From Oscillospiraceae bacterium (GTDB lineage Bacteria; Bacillota; Clostridia; Oscillospirales; CAG-272): a stretch of 36,823 nt of DNA. Positions within the stretch are counted from its first letter, which is position 1; every line of letters begins with the position of its first letter. The notes under the pieces are model-generated. The model saw only the letters and a list, made by a program, of their open reading frames with translations, was not told the origin of the DNA and made no database searches. The stretch spans positions 1-36,823 of the forward strand of contig SVRH01000007.1 in the NCBI GenBank assembly GCA_015064925.1, written 5' to 3'. The position numbers and the translations under genes were made by a program. Positions 8,676 to 17,100 of the stretch are shown here, piece after piece.

Positions 8676-9260
8676 ATGGAACAACAACCGACCAAAAAAG
8701 ATTTAATGAAGCAAAGATACTGGCATAACCTTTTCATATACGTTCGCAATTTGGCGGTGGGCGTGCCGATCGCCTACGTGTTTTCCTCGGTTTTTTTGCT
8801 GCTGCTTGGCGGCATTCTTGCCGATATTATCAGCATGAGCATCGTCAGCCTGCTTGCCATCGGAGTGTTCGGCGCCGCATTTGCCATGCCCCTTTGGTGG
8901 GATCGCCGAAAGGAGCCCGAAACGAAAAGAGAATACCTTGCCATGCTGAAGGCAGAGGGAAGATCCTATGACCGACAGATTGAGGCAAAGTCCACCTGGC
9001 ATTCCTCCTTCTTCTGGATCGAGAACTGGGCGCTTTACACCATTTGTATCCTTTTGTTTTTCGCAACCCTTCCGTACTGTATCAAGAACGCCATTTTGTC
9101 AAACCCCACGGGCGATACGGGACTTACCTTCCTTGCCATGTGGCTTCCCATGGTGTTCATCCTGATCGTTCTTGCGGCGTTCGGAACCGCCTGCAACTTT
9201 GTTTGCTGGCTTGCCGCCCGCAAGAAGTGGGACGACGAGCAGATGTATCGGGGAGATTGA
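8676..9260 (+). CDS. Uncharacterised four-helix membrane protein
   Basis: The product is 194 residues and unrecognised. It has membrane segments at about 23-47, 53-73, 117-137 and 153-177, with a charged loop (about 75-110) between the pairs. The S-F-F-W-I-E-N-W-A-L stretch at the third helix resembles F-P-L-F-W-I-E-T-L-A-I in the next gene, so the two are probably distant paralogues. It starts 15 bases after the previous stop, and its end carries the ribosome site of the following gene. Confidence 0.75.
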   Translation: MEQQPTKKDLMKQRYWHNLFIYVRNLAVGVPIAYVFSSVFLLLLGGILADIISMSIVSLLAIGVFGAAFAMPLWWDRRKEPETKREYLAMLKAEGRSYDRQIEAKSTWHSSFFWIENWALYTICILLFFATLPYCIKNAILSNPTGDTGLTFLAMWLPMVFILIVLAAFGTACNFVCWLAARKKWDDEQMYRGD

Positions 9261-9261
9261 C

Positions 9262-10512
9262 ATGAATAAGAAATACAAAGAATACGCAGGCATCGCGCTG
9301 CAAGCGGTGGTGATATTCTTGCTGTACGGCTACGTGATCACCTTCGCCGACGAGTACGTGCACGATACGCTCTATCGGCTCAACATTCCCCAAAAGACCA
9401 GATGGATGTTTTTGCTGGTGGAAGTGTTCTCGGTGTACGCGGGCATTGTCGTGCCGTGGAAGCTGGTACTGCAGCGAAGCCGAACGCGCAAGCGTCTGCT
9501 GGCGGGGGTGCTGCCCTCGGATCTGACCCTTTCCGATGCGGCAAGGGATATTCTTCGCTTTCCGCTTTTCTGGATCGAGACACTTGCCATTCTGCTGCCC
9601 GCAACCTATTGGCCGCCCGTGCGTCATACGCTGTGCGAAATGATCGGGCTTGAAACCGATCTTGTCGTACTGCAGTATATCACAGCCGTTTTGCTGTTCG
9701 TTCTGCCCATGCTTGCGGTGTATCTGTACGTGGAGGCCAAGCAGCGCCGCGAATGGGCGCAGGAGTGGTATCATCTGGATGAGGGCAAGCTGCGCAGATT
9801 CCGCGAGGGCGAGCTGTATGAAAAGAAATATTACGTAAAGCTTGCCTTCAACGTCCTTTTGTACGTGCTGGCAATGCTGATGCTCCCCACGGTGATGACC
9901 TACCTGATGGCGGCACTGAACTCTCTGTCGGCCTTTGCCGTGATCCTGCCGCAGATCCTGATCATCGCGGCGGTGATCGTGGTATGCTGGTTTGTCGGGC
10001 GTTTGTGGCGTGCGATGCGCAGAAGAAAGAGATTTATAAAAGAAATACAGAGCGCCTGCGACAAGTACCGTTTCAAATTTACCTATCAATTTACCTTCCG
10101 GAGCCTTTTCACCTGCTCCTGCAAGACCGAGTTTACGGTGAAAACACCCAAAAAGACCTTCACGGGATGTCTTCTTCCCGTGCCGGGTAATACCAGCAAG
10201 GTGTACTTTTCGCCCTATGAGGACTCCTACCGCATGATGCGCAGGATCCTTGTGGTGTTCTATCTGATGTTCCCCCGCCACAAGCTGGATCTTTCGGCGC
10301 TCGGCAATCCCGGGGATGGCGCTGAGCGGGTGATCGTCCTGACCCGCCGCCCGTCGGGCTGGGTCTACGGAACCGAAAAGGGAGGACAGGAGCTTGACAA
10401 CGGCAGTGTCTTTGGCGGCAAAAGCGGCAAGGTTACCCTATACGAGATCGAGGGCTTCATTTCTGCCGTGGAAATGGAGGGCATCGGCCGCAGAACCGAC
10501 CTGTGGCAATAA
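9262..10512 (+). CDS. Uncharacterised polytopic membrane protein with beta-rich C-terminal domain
   Basis: The product is 416 residues. I chose ATG 9262, one base after the previous stop and preceded by GGGGAGA. It has about six membrane segments in three pairs (about 10-30, 46-65, 95-118, 130-155, 192-215, 220-245). A soluble domain of about 150 residues follows, with a C-S-C-K motif and many beta strands. It is the largest protein of the five-gene cluster. The F-W-I-E-T motif is shared with the 8676 product. I do not recognise the family; the pattern of paired helices plus a cytosolic beta domain could suit a sensor or a membrane complex. Confidence 0.78.
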   Translation: MNKKYKEYAGIALQAVVIFLLYGYVITFADEYVHDTLYRLNIPQKTRWMFLLVEVFSVYAGIVVPWKLVLQRSRTRKRLLAGVLPSDLTLSDAARDILRFPLFWIETLAILLPATYWPPVRHTLCEMIGLETDLVVLQYITAVLLFVLPMLAVYLYVEAKQRREWAQEWYHLDEGKLRRFREGELYEKKYYVKLAFNVLLYVLAMLMLPTVMTYLMAALNSLSAFAVILPQILIIAAVIVVCWFVGRLWRAMRRRKRFIKEIQSACDKYRFKFTYQFTFRSLFTCSCKTEFTVKTPKKTFTGCLLPVPGNTSKVYFSPYEDSYRMMRRILVVFYLMFPRHKLDLSALGNPGDGAERVIVLTRRPSGWVYGTEKGGQELDNGSVFGGKSGKVTLYEIEGFISAVEMEGIGRRTDLWQ

Positions 10513-10525
10513 AGGAGAAATCATT

Positions 10526-11143
10526 GTGACCGTTATTAAAAATAGCACCGGTAAGGTTGTGACTGTTTTCAATTCACGTTTCTCAAAGGATATTCCCATC
10601 GATGAATGCCTTACCTTGACAGATGAGGATTTGTGTGGAGATTACAATTTGGCGATTGCCTATTTTTCCTTGAAGGGCGAAAAGCGCGAAGTGGATTTGA
10701 ATGTGGAAGAAAGCAGTTGGCCGAGAAAAAGAGTGTATTTGTCTTTCAAAAACGAATCGCAATTTCCCATCGTTTCTTTTGTAAATGTGCAAGGACTGGC
10801 GGAGTTGGAGCTAATCTCCCATGACGTAACGCTGATTGGATTGATCAAACAAATTCGTTTGAAGTGCATTGTTTGCACGGACAAAGAAAAAGCATTGATT
10901 GCTGACCATGCGTTTACCGATGAAAAGGATCAAAAATGCTGTAGGAAGCTTATGCGTTTGGCGCTTATACTGATGTTTCCCATTCCCCTTTTATTAATGC
11001 CCGTCGGCATATACTGGTTGTTTAACGATGAAGTTGTATTTGCAGTTATGGCGTTTTTATTCTCCATTCCTTGGGGAATTGATTTGGTCTATTTTTTGAA
11101 AATGCGCAAATGGAAAATTGCACAAAAAGCTGAATATGAATAA
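10526..11143 (+). CDS. Uncharacterised membrane protein with N-terminal soluble domain, GTG start
   Basis: The product is 205 residues. GTG 10526 is chosen because AGGAG at 10513-10517 ends 8 bases upstream; longer in-frame starts lie inside the previous gene and read as shadow sequence. Residues 1-135 are soluble and mostly beta, opening V-T-V-I-K-N-S-T-G-K-V. Two membrane segments follow (about 142-164 and 168-190) before a basic tail. This reverses the domain order of its neighbours. It is the last gene of the five-gene run and is followed by a strong terminator. Its base composition is more A/T-rich than the 9262 gene. Confidence 0.75.
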   Translation: MTVIKNSTGKVVTVFNSRFSKDIPIDECLTLTDEDLCGDYNLAIAYFSLKGEKREVDLNVEESSWPRKRVYLSFKNESQFPIVSFVNVQGLAELELISHDVTLIGLIKQIRLKCIVCTDKEKALIADHAFTDEKDQKCCRKLMRLALILMFPIPLLLMPVGIYWLFNDEVVFAVMAFLFSIPWGIDLVYFLKMRKWKIAQKAEYE

Positions 11144-11148
11144 CAGTA

Positions 11149-11186
11149 CCCCTGTACAATCAAGGTAACACTTGATTGTACAGGGG
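11149..11186. terminator. Strong bidirectional terminator hairpin
   Basis: A perfect 16-bp stem (11149-11164 with 11171-11186) and a 6-base loop lie between the convergent 10526 and 11199 genes. Confidence 0.75.
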
Positions 11187-11198
11187 ACCTTTGTTGAA

Positions 11199-11531
11199 TT
11201 ATGTGTGTATGTACTCTTGTACCGCCAAGAGGATCTCTTCTGCGTCCTCGCCGTCCGCCAGAAGCTCCGACAGGATCGTTTCAATTTCCGATCGGTGGGT
11301 ATCGCCGTCTGCGGCAAGGGAAGTTAGGGGATAGATCTCACCGTCGATTTGAATTTTGGTCAGATCATCGGCGAAAAGGGCAACGTGGTCAAAGCGGTCC
11401 GTAACACCCTTGATCAGGGCAAGATAGTGTCCCGCCAGCTGCTTTGTGATATCCTCGTCCTTTTCTTCGGCGGTCATGCCGCCAAACTCCAGTTTGGCAA
11501 GCGATTCTATGAGTTCTTTGAGCGGGTCCAT
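11199..11531 (-). CDS. Small acidic protein of unknown function
   Basis: The product is 110 residues, strongly acidic and helical, with no membrane segment. The start is supported by AAGGAG 7 bases before the ATG. It opens M-D-P-L-K-E-L-I-E-S-L and contains E-F-G-G-M-T-A-E-E-K-D-E-D-I. I do not recognise the family. It lies alone between the membrane-protein operon and the tRNA and reads toward the shared terminator. Confidence 0.7.
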   Translation of the reverse strand: MDPLKELIESLAKLEFGGMTAEEKDEDITKQLAGHYLALIKGVTDRFDHVALFADDLTKIQIDGEIYPLTSLAADGDTHRSEIETILSELLADGEDAEEILLAVQEYIHT

Positions 11532-11630
11532 CGTGATCTCCTTGTTGCGTTTCTGTACTCTTTATAGCATAAATCCGGCCTGCCGTCAAGAGGTGTTTGA
11601 TGTGCTCCCGCAGAAATGGGACTTAGAACC

Positions 11631-11702
11631 ACGTTTTGCGCAAAGTTTTGCAGTTGATGAGGCTTTTCAAGCGCAAAACGTTAAAAAATCCTTGCGGATT
11701 TT
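11631..11702. repeat. Inverted repeat plus hairpin in intergenic DNA
   Basis: ACGTTTTGCGC (11631-11641) is perfectly repeated inverted at 11671-11681. A second hairpin AAAATCC/GGATTTT follows at 11685-11702. No credible gene covers this stretch. It may be a degraded insertion end or a structured RNA. Confidence 0.45.
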
Positions 11703-11729
11703 AGGGGCTCTGCGTCGTATAGCTGTATC

Positions 11730-11770
11730 ATAAAACAAAAAAGAGCACTTTCAGTGCTCTTTTTGTTTTA
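11730..11770. terminator. Terminator of tRNA-Leu
   Basis: A long hairpin (11730-11748 with 11754-11771, loop TTTCA) has A/T-rich stem bases on both sides. On the minus strand it gives GAGCAC...GTGCTC followed by six T, immediately after the tRNA CCA end. Confidence 0.8.
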
Positions 11771-11855
11771 TGGTGCGAGAAACGGGACTTGAACCCGTAC
11801 GGTGTAAACCACACGCCCCTCAAACGTGCGCGTCTGCCAGTTCCGCCACTCTCGC
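11771..11855 (-). tRNA. tRNA-Leu (anticodon GAG)
   Basis: It is 85 bases including an encoded CCA. On the minus strand the acceptor is GCGAGAG paired with TTCTCGC, followed by discriminator A. The D-arm contains AACTGGCAGA. The anticodon stem CACGT/GCGTG carries loop TTGAGGG with anticodon GAG (plus-strand positions 11819-11821). A long class II variable arm and a T-arm ACGGG-TTCAAGT-CCCGT complete a typical leucine tRNA. It reads CUC and CUU, the same codon as the specifier of the T-box at 27075-27341. Confidence 0.95.
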
Positions 11856-11879
11856 AGGTGTTGCTTTGACAACACGGAT

Positions 11880-11908
11880 ATTATACACAAACAAAAGGGG
11901 CTTGTCAA
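11880..11908 (-). promoter_or_regulatory. Consensus promoter of tRNA-Leu
   Basis: On the minus strand, TTGACA (11903-11908), a 17-base spacer and TATAAT (11880-11885) lie 25 bases before the tRNA 5' end. Confidence 0.9.
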
Positions 11909-12024
11909 GTCCTTTTAAAAAATATTTTTGGAATATTCACAAAAAAATCAGATGTGTGACAAAGGAAAAACACTTTTCGGCGGTATACTGTTAACAGAAT
12001 CAAGCGGATAGGAGAATACGGGAT

Positions 12025-13944
12025 ATGAAACGGTTTCTTTCTTTGTTTTTGTGTCTTATTTTGACAGTGACAACAGTAGCCTGCGGACAAACAGATAAAA
12101 ACGATTCCCCAAACGGGGCAGAGGATACAAGTAACGGAGCATCAGGAACACAAAGCACGCAGGGTGATATCACACCCCCTTCGGTGGATCTTGATTTTTC
12201 GGGTAATGATCTGGATGCTTCTTTTGATGCAAGCGAAGCGACGGATGTTGTTTTTTCGGAAAACGGTATTGAGATCAAGGGGCAGGGCGCTGCGGCAGAG
12301 GGGTGTCGACTGCTTTTGACAGAGCCCGGCACCTACGTGCTTTCGGGAAGCTGCAAGGACGGCAAGATCACCGTTTCGGTGGGCGAAAACGATAAAGTAA
12401 AGCTGGTGCTGGATGGGCTCGATCTTATCTGCAAGGACGGTACGGCGCTTTTGGTGACCGAGGGGGACAAGGTGTTTCTGACCCTTGCCGACGGCAGCAA
12501 AAACAAGCTTGCCGACGGGGCATCCTACACCGAAACGGTCGGAGAAACGAACGTGGACGGCGCAATCTTCAGCCGTGCCGATCTGACCGTGAACGGCAGT
12601 GGCACTCTTTCGGTCAGTGCAAACAACAAGCACGGTATCGTGTCCAAGGACGATCTGGTGCTTGCCGGCACGGGCACCCTTTCGGTGACCTCTGCAGGGG
12701 TGGCGCTGGAGGGCAAGGACTGCGTGAAGATCCGTGAAATGACCCTTGATCTCACCTCGGGCGGCGACGGTATCCGTTCCACCAATACGGAAGACTCCTC
12801 TCGCGGCTATGTCTACGTGGAAAGCGGAACGCTTACAATCAAGTCGGAGGGTGACGGCATTCAAGCTGAAACACTGTTGCAGATCGAGGGCGGCAGTCTG
12901 TCGATCGTAACGGGCGGCGGCTCTGAAAACGCGCCTATCAAGCAAGGCGGCGACATGATGGGCGGCTTCCGCCCGGGCGGCAATTTCGGTTATACGGAGT
13001 CCACCGATACACAGCCCAGCCGAAAAGGACTCAAATGCACCTCTCTTGTGCTGGTAAACGGCGGAGAAGTGAGCGTGGATGCCTATGACGACGGCATCCA
13101 TTCGGATGGAGATGTCAGTATCGCGGGCGGTAAGACGACCGTCGCATCGGGGGATGACGGCATCCACGGTGAAAAGATCCTGCAGGTCACAGGCGGAGAG
13201 CTGACTGTGAAAAAGAGCTATGAAGGGCTGGAGGCTTGCGAAATTTATATAAAGGACGGAAAGACCTCGGTCACTGCCTCGGATGACGGACTGAACGCCT
13301 CGGACGGCAGCGGCGGCATGATGGGCGGCGGCTTCCCGGGTGGCATGATGGGCGGCGGCAGCGCAGCGTATCTGTGCATCAGCGGCGGCTATCTGCTTGT
13401 GGATGCCGCGGGCGACGGACTGGATTCCAACGGCAATTTCGATATGACGGGCGGCACCGTTCTGGTGGCGGGGCCCACGAACAGCGGAAACGGTGCGCTG
13501 GACTTTGGCGATGGCTGTACGGGAAGCGTCAGCGGTGGCATTCTCATTGCGGTGGGTGCCTCCGGCATGGCGGAGAACTTTACAAACGCACAAAACCAAG
13601 GCTCGATGCTGGTCGGCACCGGCACCTGTCAGGCGGGCACGGGCATAGCCGTGTGTGATGAAAACGGAAGGGTGCTTGCTTCCTTCACGCCCAACAAGGC
13701 ATATCAGTGCGCGGTGATCACCGCACCCGGGATCAAGCAGGGTGAGACCTATACTGTTTATGCCGGAGCGGACGTGGCAAACGCCGATGAAAACGGCTTT
13801 GCAAAGGAGAGTACGCTTTCGGGCGGCACAGCGGTTGCAACTGTGGAAATGACCTCGCTTCTCTACGGCTCCGGCATGGGCGGCGGCATGGGCGGCGGCA
13901 TGCGTCCGGGCGGTGGCGGCGGTATGCGCCCCGGCAGAAAGTAA
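12025..13944 (+). CDS. Carbohydrate-binding lipoprotein, Cthe_2159-like beta-helix
   Basis: The product is 639 residues. A lipoprotein signal ends at T-V-A-C with Cys20 and is followed by a Ser/Thr/Asn-rich spacer to about residue 50. Residues about 70-330 and 335-560 are repeats of short strands with recurring D-G-I, D-D-G-I-H and G-G-x-L-x-V turns, as in parallel beta-helices. The D-G-I-R-S / D-D-G-I-H-S-D-G-D patterns match the Cthe_2159 (DUF4353) family, whose founding member binds acidic pectin-type sugars. Gly/Met-rich inserts lie at about 430-450 and at the C-terminus. It is probably a cell-surface glycan-binding protein. AGGAG precedes the start and a terminator follows the stop. Confidence 0.85.
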   Translation: MKRFLSLFLCLILTVTTVACGQTDKNDSPNGAEDTSNGASGTQSTQGDITPPSVDLDFSGNDLDASFDASEATDVVFSENGIEIKGQGAAAEGCRLLLTEPGTYVLSGSCKDGKITVSVGENDKVKLVLDGLDLICKDGTALLVTEGDKVFLTLADGSKNKLADGASYTETVGETNVDGAIFSRADLTVNGSGTLSVSANNKHGIVSKDDLVLAGTGTLSVTSAGVALEGKDCVKIREMTLDLTSGGDGIRSTNTEDSSRGYVYVESGTLTIKSEGDGIQAETLLQIEGGSLSIVTGGGSENAPIKQGGDMMGGFRPGGNFGYTESTDTQPSRKGLKCTSLVLVNGGEVSVDAYDDGIHSDGDVSIAGGKTTVASGDDGIHGEKILQVTGGELTVKKSYEGLEACEIYIKDGKTSVTASDDGLNASDGSGGMMGGGFPGGMMGGGSAAYLCISGGYLLVDAAGDGLDSNGNFDMTGGTVLVAGPTNSGNGALDFGDGCTGSVSGGILIAVGASGMAENFTNAQNQGSMLVGTGTCQAGTGIAVCDENGRVLASFTPNKAYQCAVITAPGIKQGETYTVYAGADVANADENGFAKESTLSGGTAVATVEMTSLLYGSGMGGGMGGGMRPGGGGGMRPGRK

Positions 13945-13947
13945 ATG

Positions 13948-13976
13948 AAAAGGCAGCGGCACGCCGCTGCCTTTTT
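13948..13976 (+). terminator. Terminator after the carbohydrate-binding lipoprotein gene
   Basis: A 12-bp G/C-rich stem (13949-13960 with 13963-13974) is followed by TTTTT. Confidence 0.85.
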
Positions 13977-14052
13977 CTATTGGCTTTTTGCCCAAAAAAA
14001 GAGGTCGATTTTTGTGCGTTTCACCAAAAAATAAGAAAAAGCATTTGGCATA

Positions 14053-14080
14053 TTGCCATTTTCGGAAAAGCAGTTATAAT
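14053..14080 (+). promoter_or_regulatory. Probable promoter of the triple-LamG GDPD gene
   Basis: TATAAT (14075-14080) is preceded by TTGCCA (14053-14058) with a 16-base spacer, 40 bases before the start codon. Confidence 0.55.
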
Positions 14081-14119
14081 TAAGATAGGATATTTTTTGT
14101 CCGAAAGGAGATATTTTTT

Positions 14120-17100
14120 ATGAAAAAAAGACTCTTGTCCGCGATCCTTGCGATCATGATGATCGTATGTGCCGTTCCGGCAATTTCTCTTGCCGCCACA
14201 GCCGAAGAACTCGCGTACACATCCAAGGGCCTGGTATCCCATTTTGACGGTTATCAGAACACCGAAAAGGGACACGATGCCAATGCCACCGTTTGGGAAG
14301 ACCTGGCGGGTGACAACGACATCACCGTGGCGAAGACTGCCACCAACTACTTCACCGAGAATGCCTTCCATCTGGAAAAGGCACAGTACAATCTGTCCGC
14401 CGATCTTCTGGCACTGGTTAACTCCGCAGCCTTTACCGTGGAAATTTCCATCGGTGCACACACCATGACCGGCACCAACTATTCCACCCTGATGAATACT
14501 ACCAACGACAATTTTGCGCTGTTCCATCAGAAGAATAACAACTCTCTGGTGTTCAAGAATAGCACCAATGGCCGTCCGCAGTTCGTTGGTGCCACCGAGC
14601 GGGTTCCGCAGTCTACCATTGCCATCACCTTTGAAAAGGGCGTTGCTTGCCGACTGTACCTCAACGGTCAGTGCCTGAGTGAGACCGTTCCTTCCAAGCT
14701 GATCGGTGGCACGGGATCGCTGTTCATTGGTAATTCCGCCTCCAACAAGTGTCAGACGGTTGAGTTTGAAAGCCTCCGCTTCTATGACCGTGCACTGACC
14801 GAAAAAGAGGTCATTCAAAACGCCACCGTGGACGGAAACTACCCGATGGTAGAAGCCGAAGTGGTCACCAAGGATCTTGTGGCTCACTACGATGCTAAAA
14901 TGAACACGAGCAAGGGACATGACGACAAGGCTACCTCTTGGGAAGACCTGGCAGGTAATAACGACATCGATCTGTCCTCTGCCGTTACCAGCTATTTCAC
15001 CGAAGACGCCCTCTATATTTCCAAGGAGCATTTTGCCATGCCCTCTGCCATCACCGACGTGGTCAATGGCGAGAGCTTTACCGTGGAATTGGAGGTCGGC
15101 TCCATTGGCAAGCTGGGAACCTTCGTTACCTTCTTACATAGCGCCAACGATAATTTCTCTCTGTTTGTGCGCGCGGAGGGTGACTATATCGAATTTAAAA
15201 ACGCAAAGAATGATCGCCCCAAGGTGACGGGCGGTATGGCTTACTTCACCGACTCCACCGTTACGGTTACCTTTGAAAAGGGCAAGGCATGCAATATGTA
15301 CGTGGACGGTATCTTCATCGGCACTGCCACTCCTTCCAAACTTGTAAATGCGGATACCATGTATCTGTCTCACAGTGAATACGGTTACCGTCACAACAGC
15401 GAATACAGAGGTATGCGCTTCTACAGCCGTGCGCTGACCGAGGCTGAGATTATTCAGAATGCCAAGGCAGACGGCAACTACTATGAAAACGTATCTCCCG
15501 TCAAATACGGTCTGGTATCCTACTTTAACGGCACCATGAACACCTCTAAGGGTCATGACGCTGCTGCCACCGTATGGGAAGACCTGGTGGGCGACAATGA
15601 TATCACCGTTGCGAACACCACCACCAACTACTTCAAGGACGATGCCTTCCATCTGGAAAAGGCACAGTACACCCTGTCCTCCAATCTGCTGGATCTTGTC
15701 AACGGCAGTGCCTTCACCGTGGAAATGAGCATCGGAAGCTACAAAACAAACGGTAGCACCTTTGGTACTCTGCTCTGCAATGACAAAAATGACAATTTTT
15801 CGATCTTTATCCGTAAATCGGGTGACTTTATCGAGTTTAAGAATACATCCAATGCCCGTCCCAAGGTTGCGGGGGGTACTGCCTATATTACCGGCTCCAC
15901 GCTGAGCATCACCTTTACAAAGGGCGGCAAATGTAATATGTACATTGACGGTATCTGCATTGCCACCACCACAGCCTCCAAGCTGATCGGAGCAGACGGC
16001 AATTTAGTGCTGGGTCATACCGATTCCACTAAGACCACCACTGTTGACTTTGAAAGTCTGCGTTTCTACAACCGTGCACTGTCTGCAGCAGAGGTGGCTC
16101 AGAACGCCATGGCAGACGGTAACTACGATCCCGATTATGTGCCTCCCATGGACTATGTGAACGTAAAGCAGCCCAAGACCAATATCGTGGGCGATATTGC
16201 TTTCATTGAAGAGCTGAAGACTGCCAAGCAGCTGACTGCTTACGAAAGTGCTACCGCACTGCCCGCTACCCTCATTCTGACCCTGAACGAAAAGCTGGAG
16301 GTTCTGGCTTCCGACAATAGCGTGATCGGAACCCTTGAAGCGGTTCTGGAAAAGATGGACGGCATTATCCCCGCCTTCCGCGTGAACAGTGCCGCTATCG
16401 GTACCGCTCTTGTGGAATACGTTGAACCTATCAAGCTGCGCGATGCATTCATCATTACCTCCGATCCTGCCATCATGAAGGCAGTGCGTGGGGAATACCC
16501 CCTGCTGCGCGGCGTGCTGGATCTGACCCAAACCTACGCAAATACCGAGCCTACCCCCGCAGTTTTGACTGCTATTCGTAAGGCTGTCAGCACTGCCCCC
16601 TGCCGTATTGCGCTGCTTCCCACCCATTTCTCCGACAGCTCCGTGATCAGCAAGCTGAACAATTGGCAGGTAGCCACCTGGCTGACCTCTGCCAACAGCG
16701 ACGTTGCCTCGGTTTGTCTTACTGAAATGCTTTCGGGCGCATACGGTATTCTGACCGACGACACTGCCGCAATGTATGCGATTGCTTCCACCTATATCGA
16801 GGCAAATGCTTTGACCCGTCCCGCCATGAACATCGGTCACCGTTGCTTCCCTGCGGGAAGCTATCCCGAAAACTCCATTGAGGGTGCGATGGAAGCATAC
16901 GAAATGGGTGCCGATGCGGTGGAAGTGGATATCTACCTGACCACCGACGGTAAACTGGCAATCAATCATAATTCCACCACCGATGCAATGTTTGATAATA
17001 ATCTGACGGTAGAAAATTGCACGATGGCACAGCTTAAGGAGCTGAAATACAAGGGATATGAGGATCAGCCCTACACCATGCCCAGCCTTGACGAGTTCTT

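Noticed and set aside
12142..13995. 617-codon minus-strand open frame
   Set aside because: It is antisense to the Cthe_2159-like lipoprotein; it reads His/Ala-rich with no recognisable domain.
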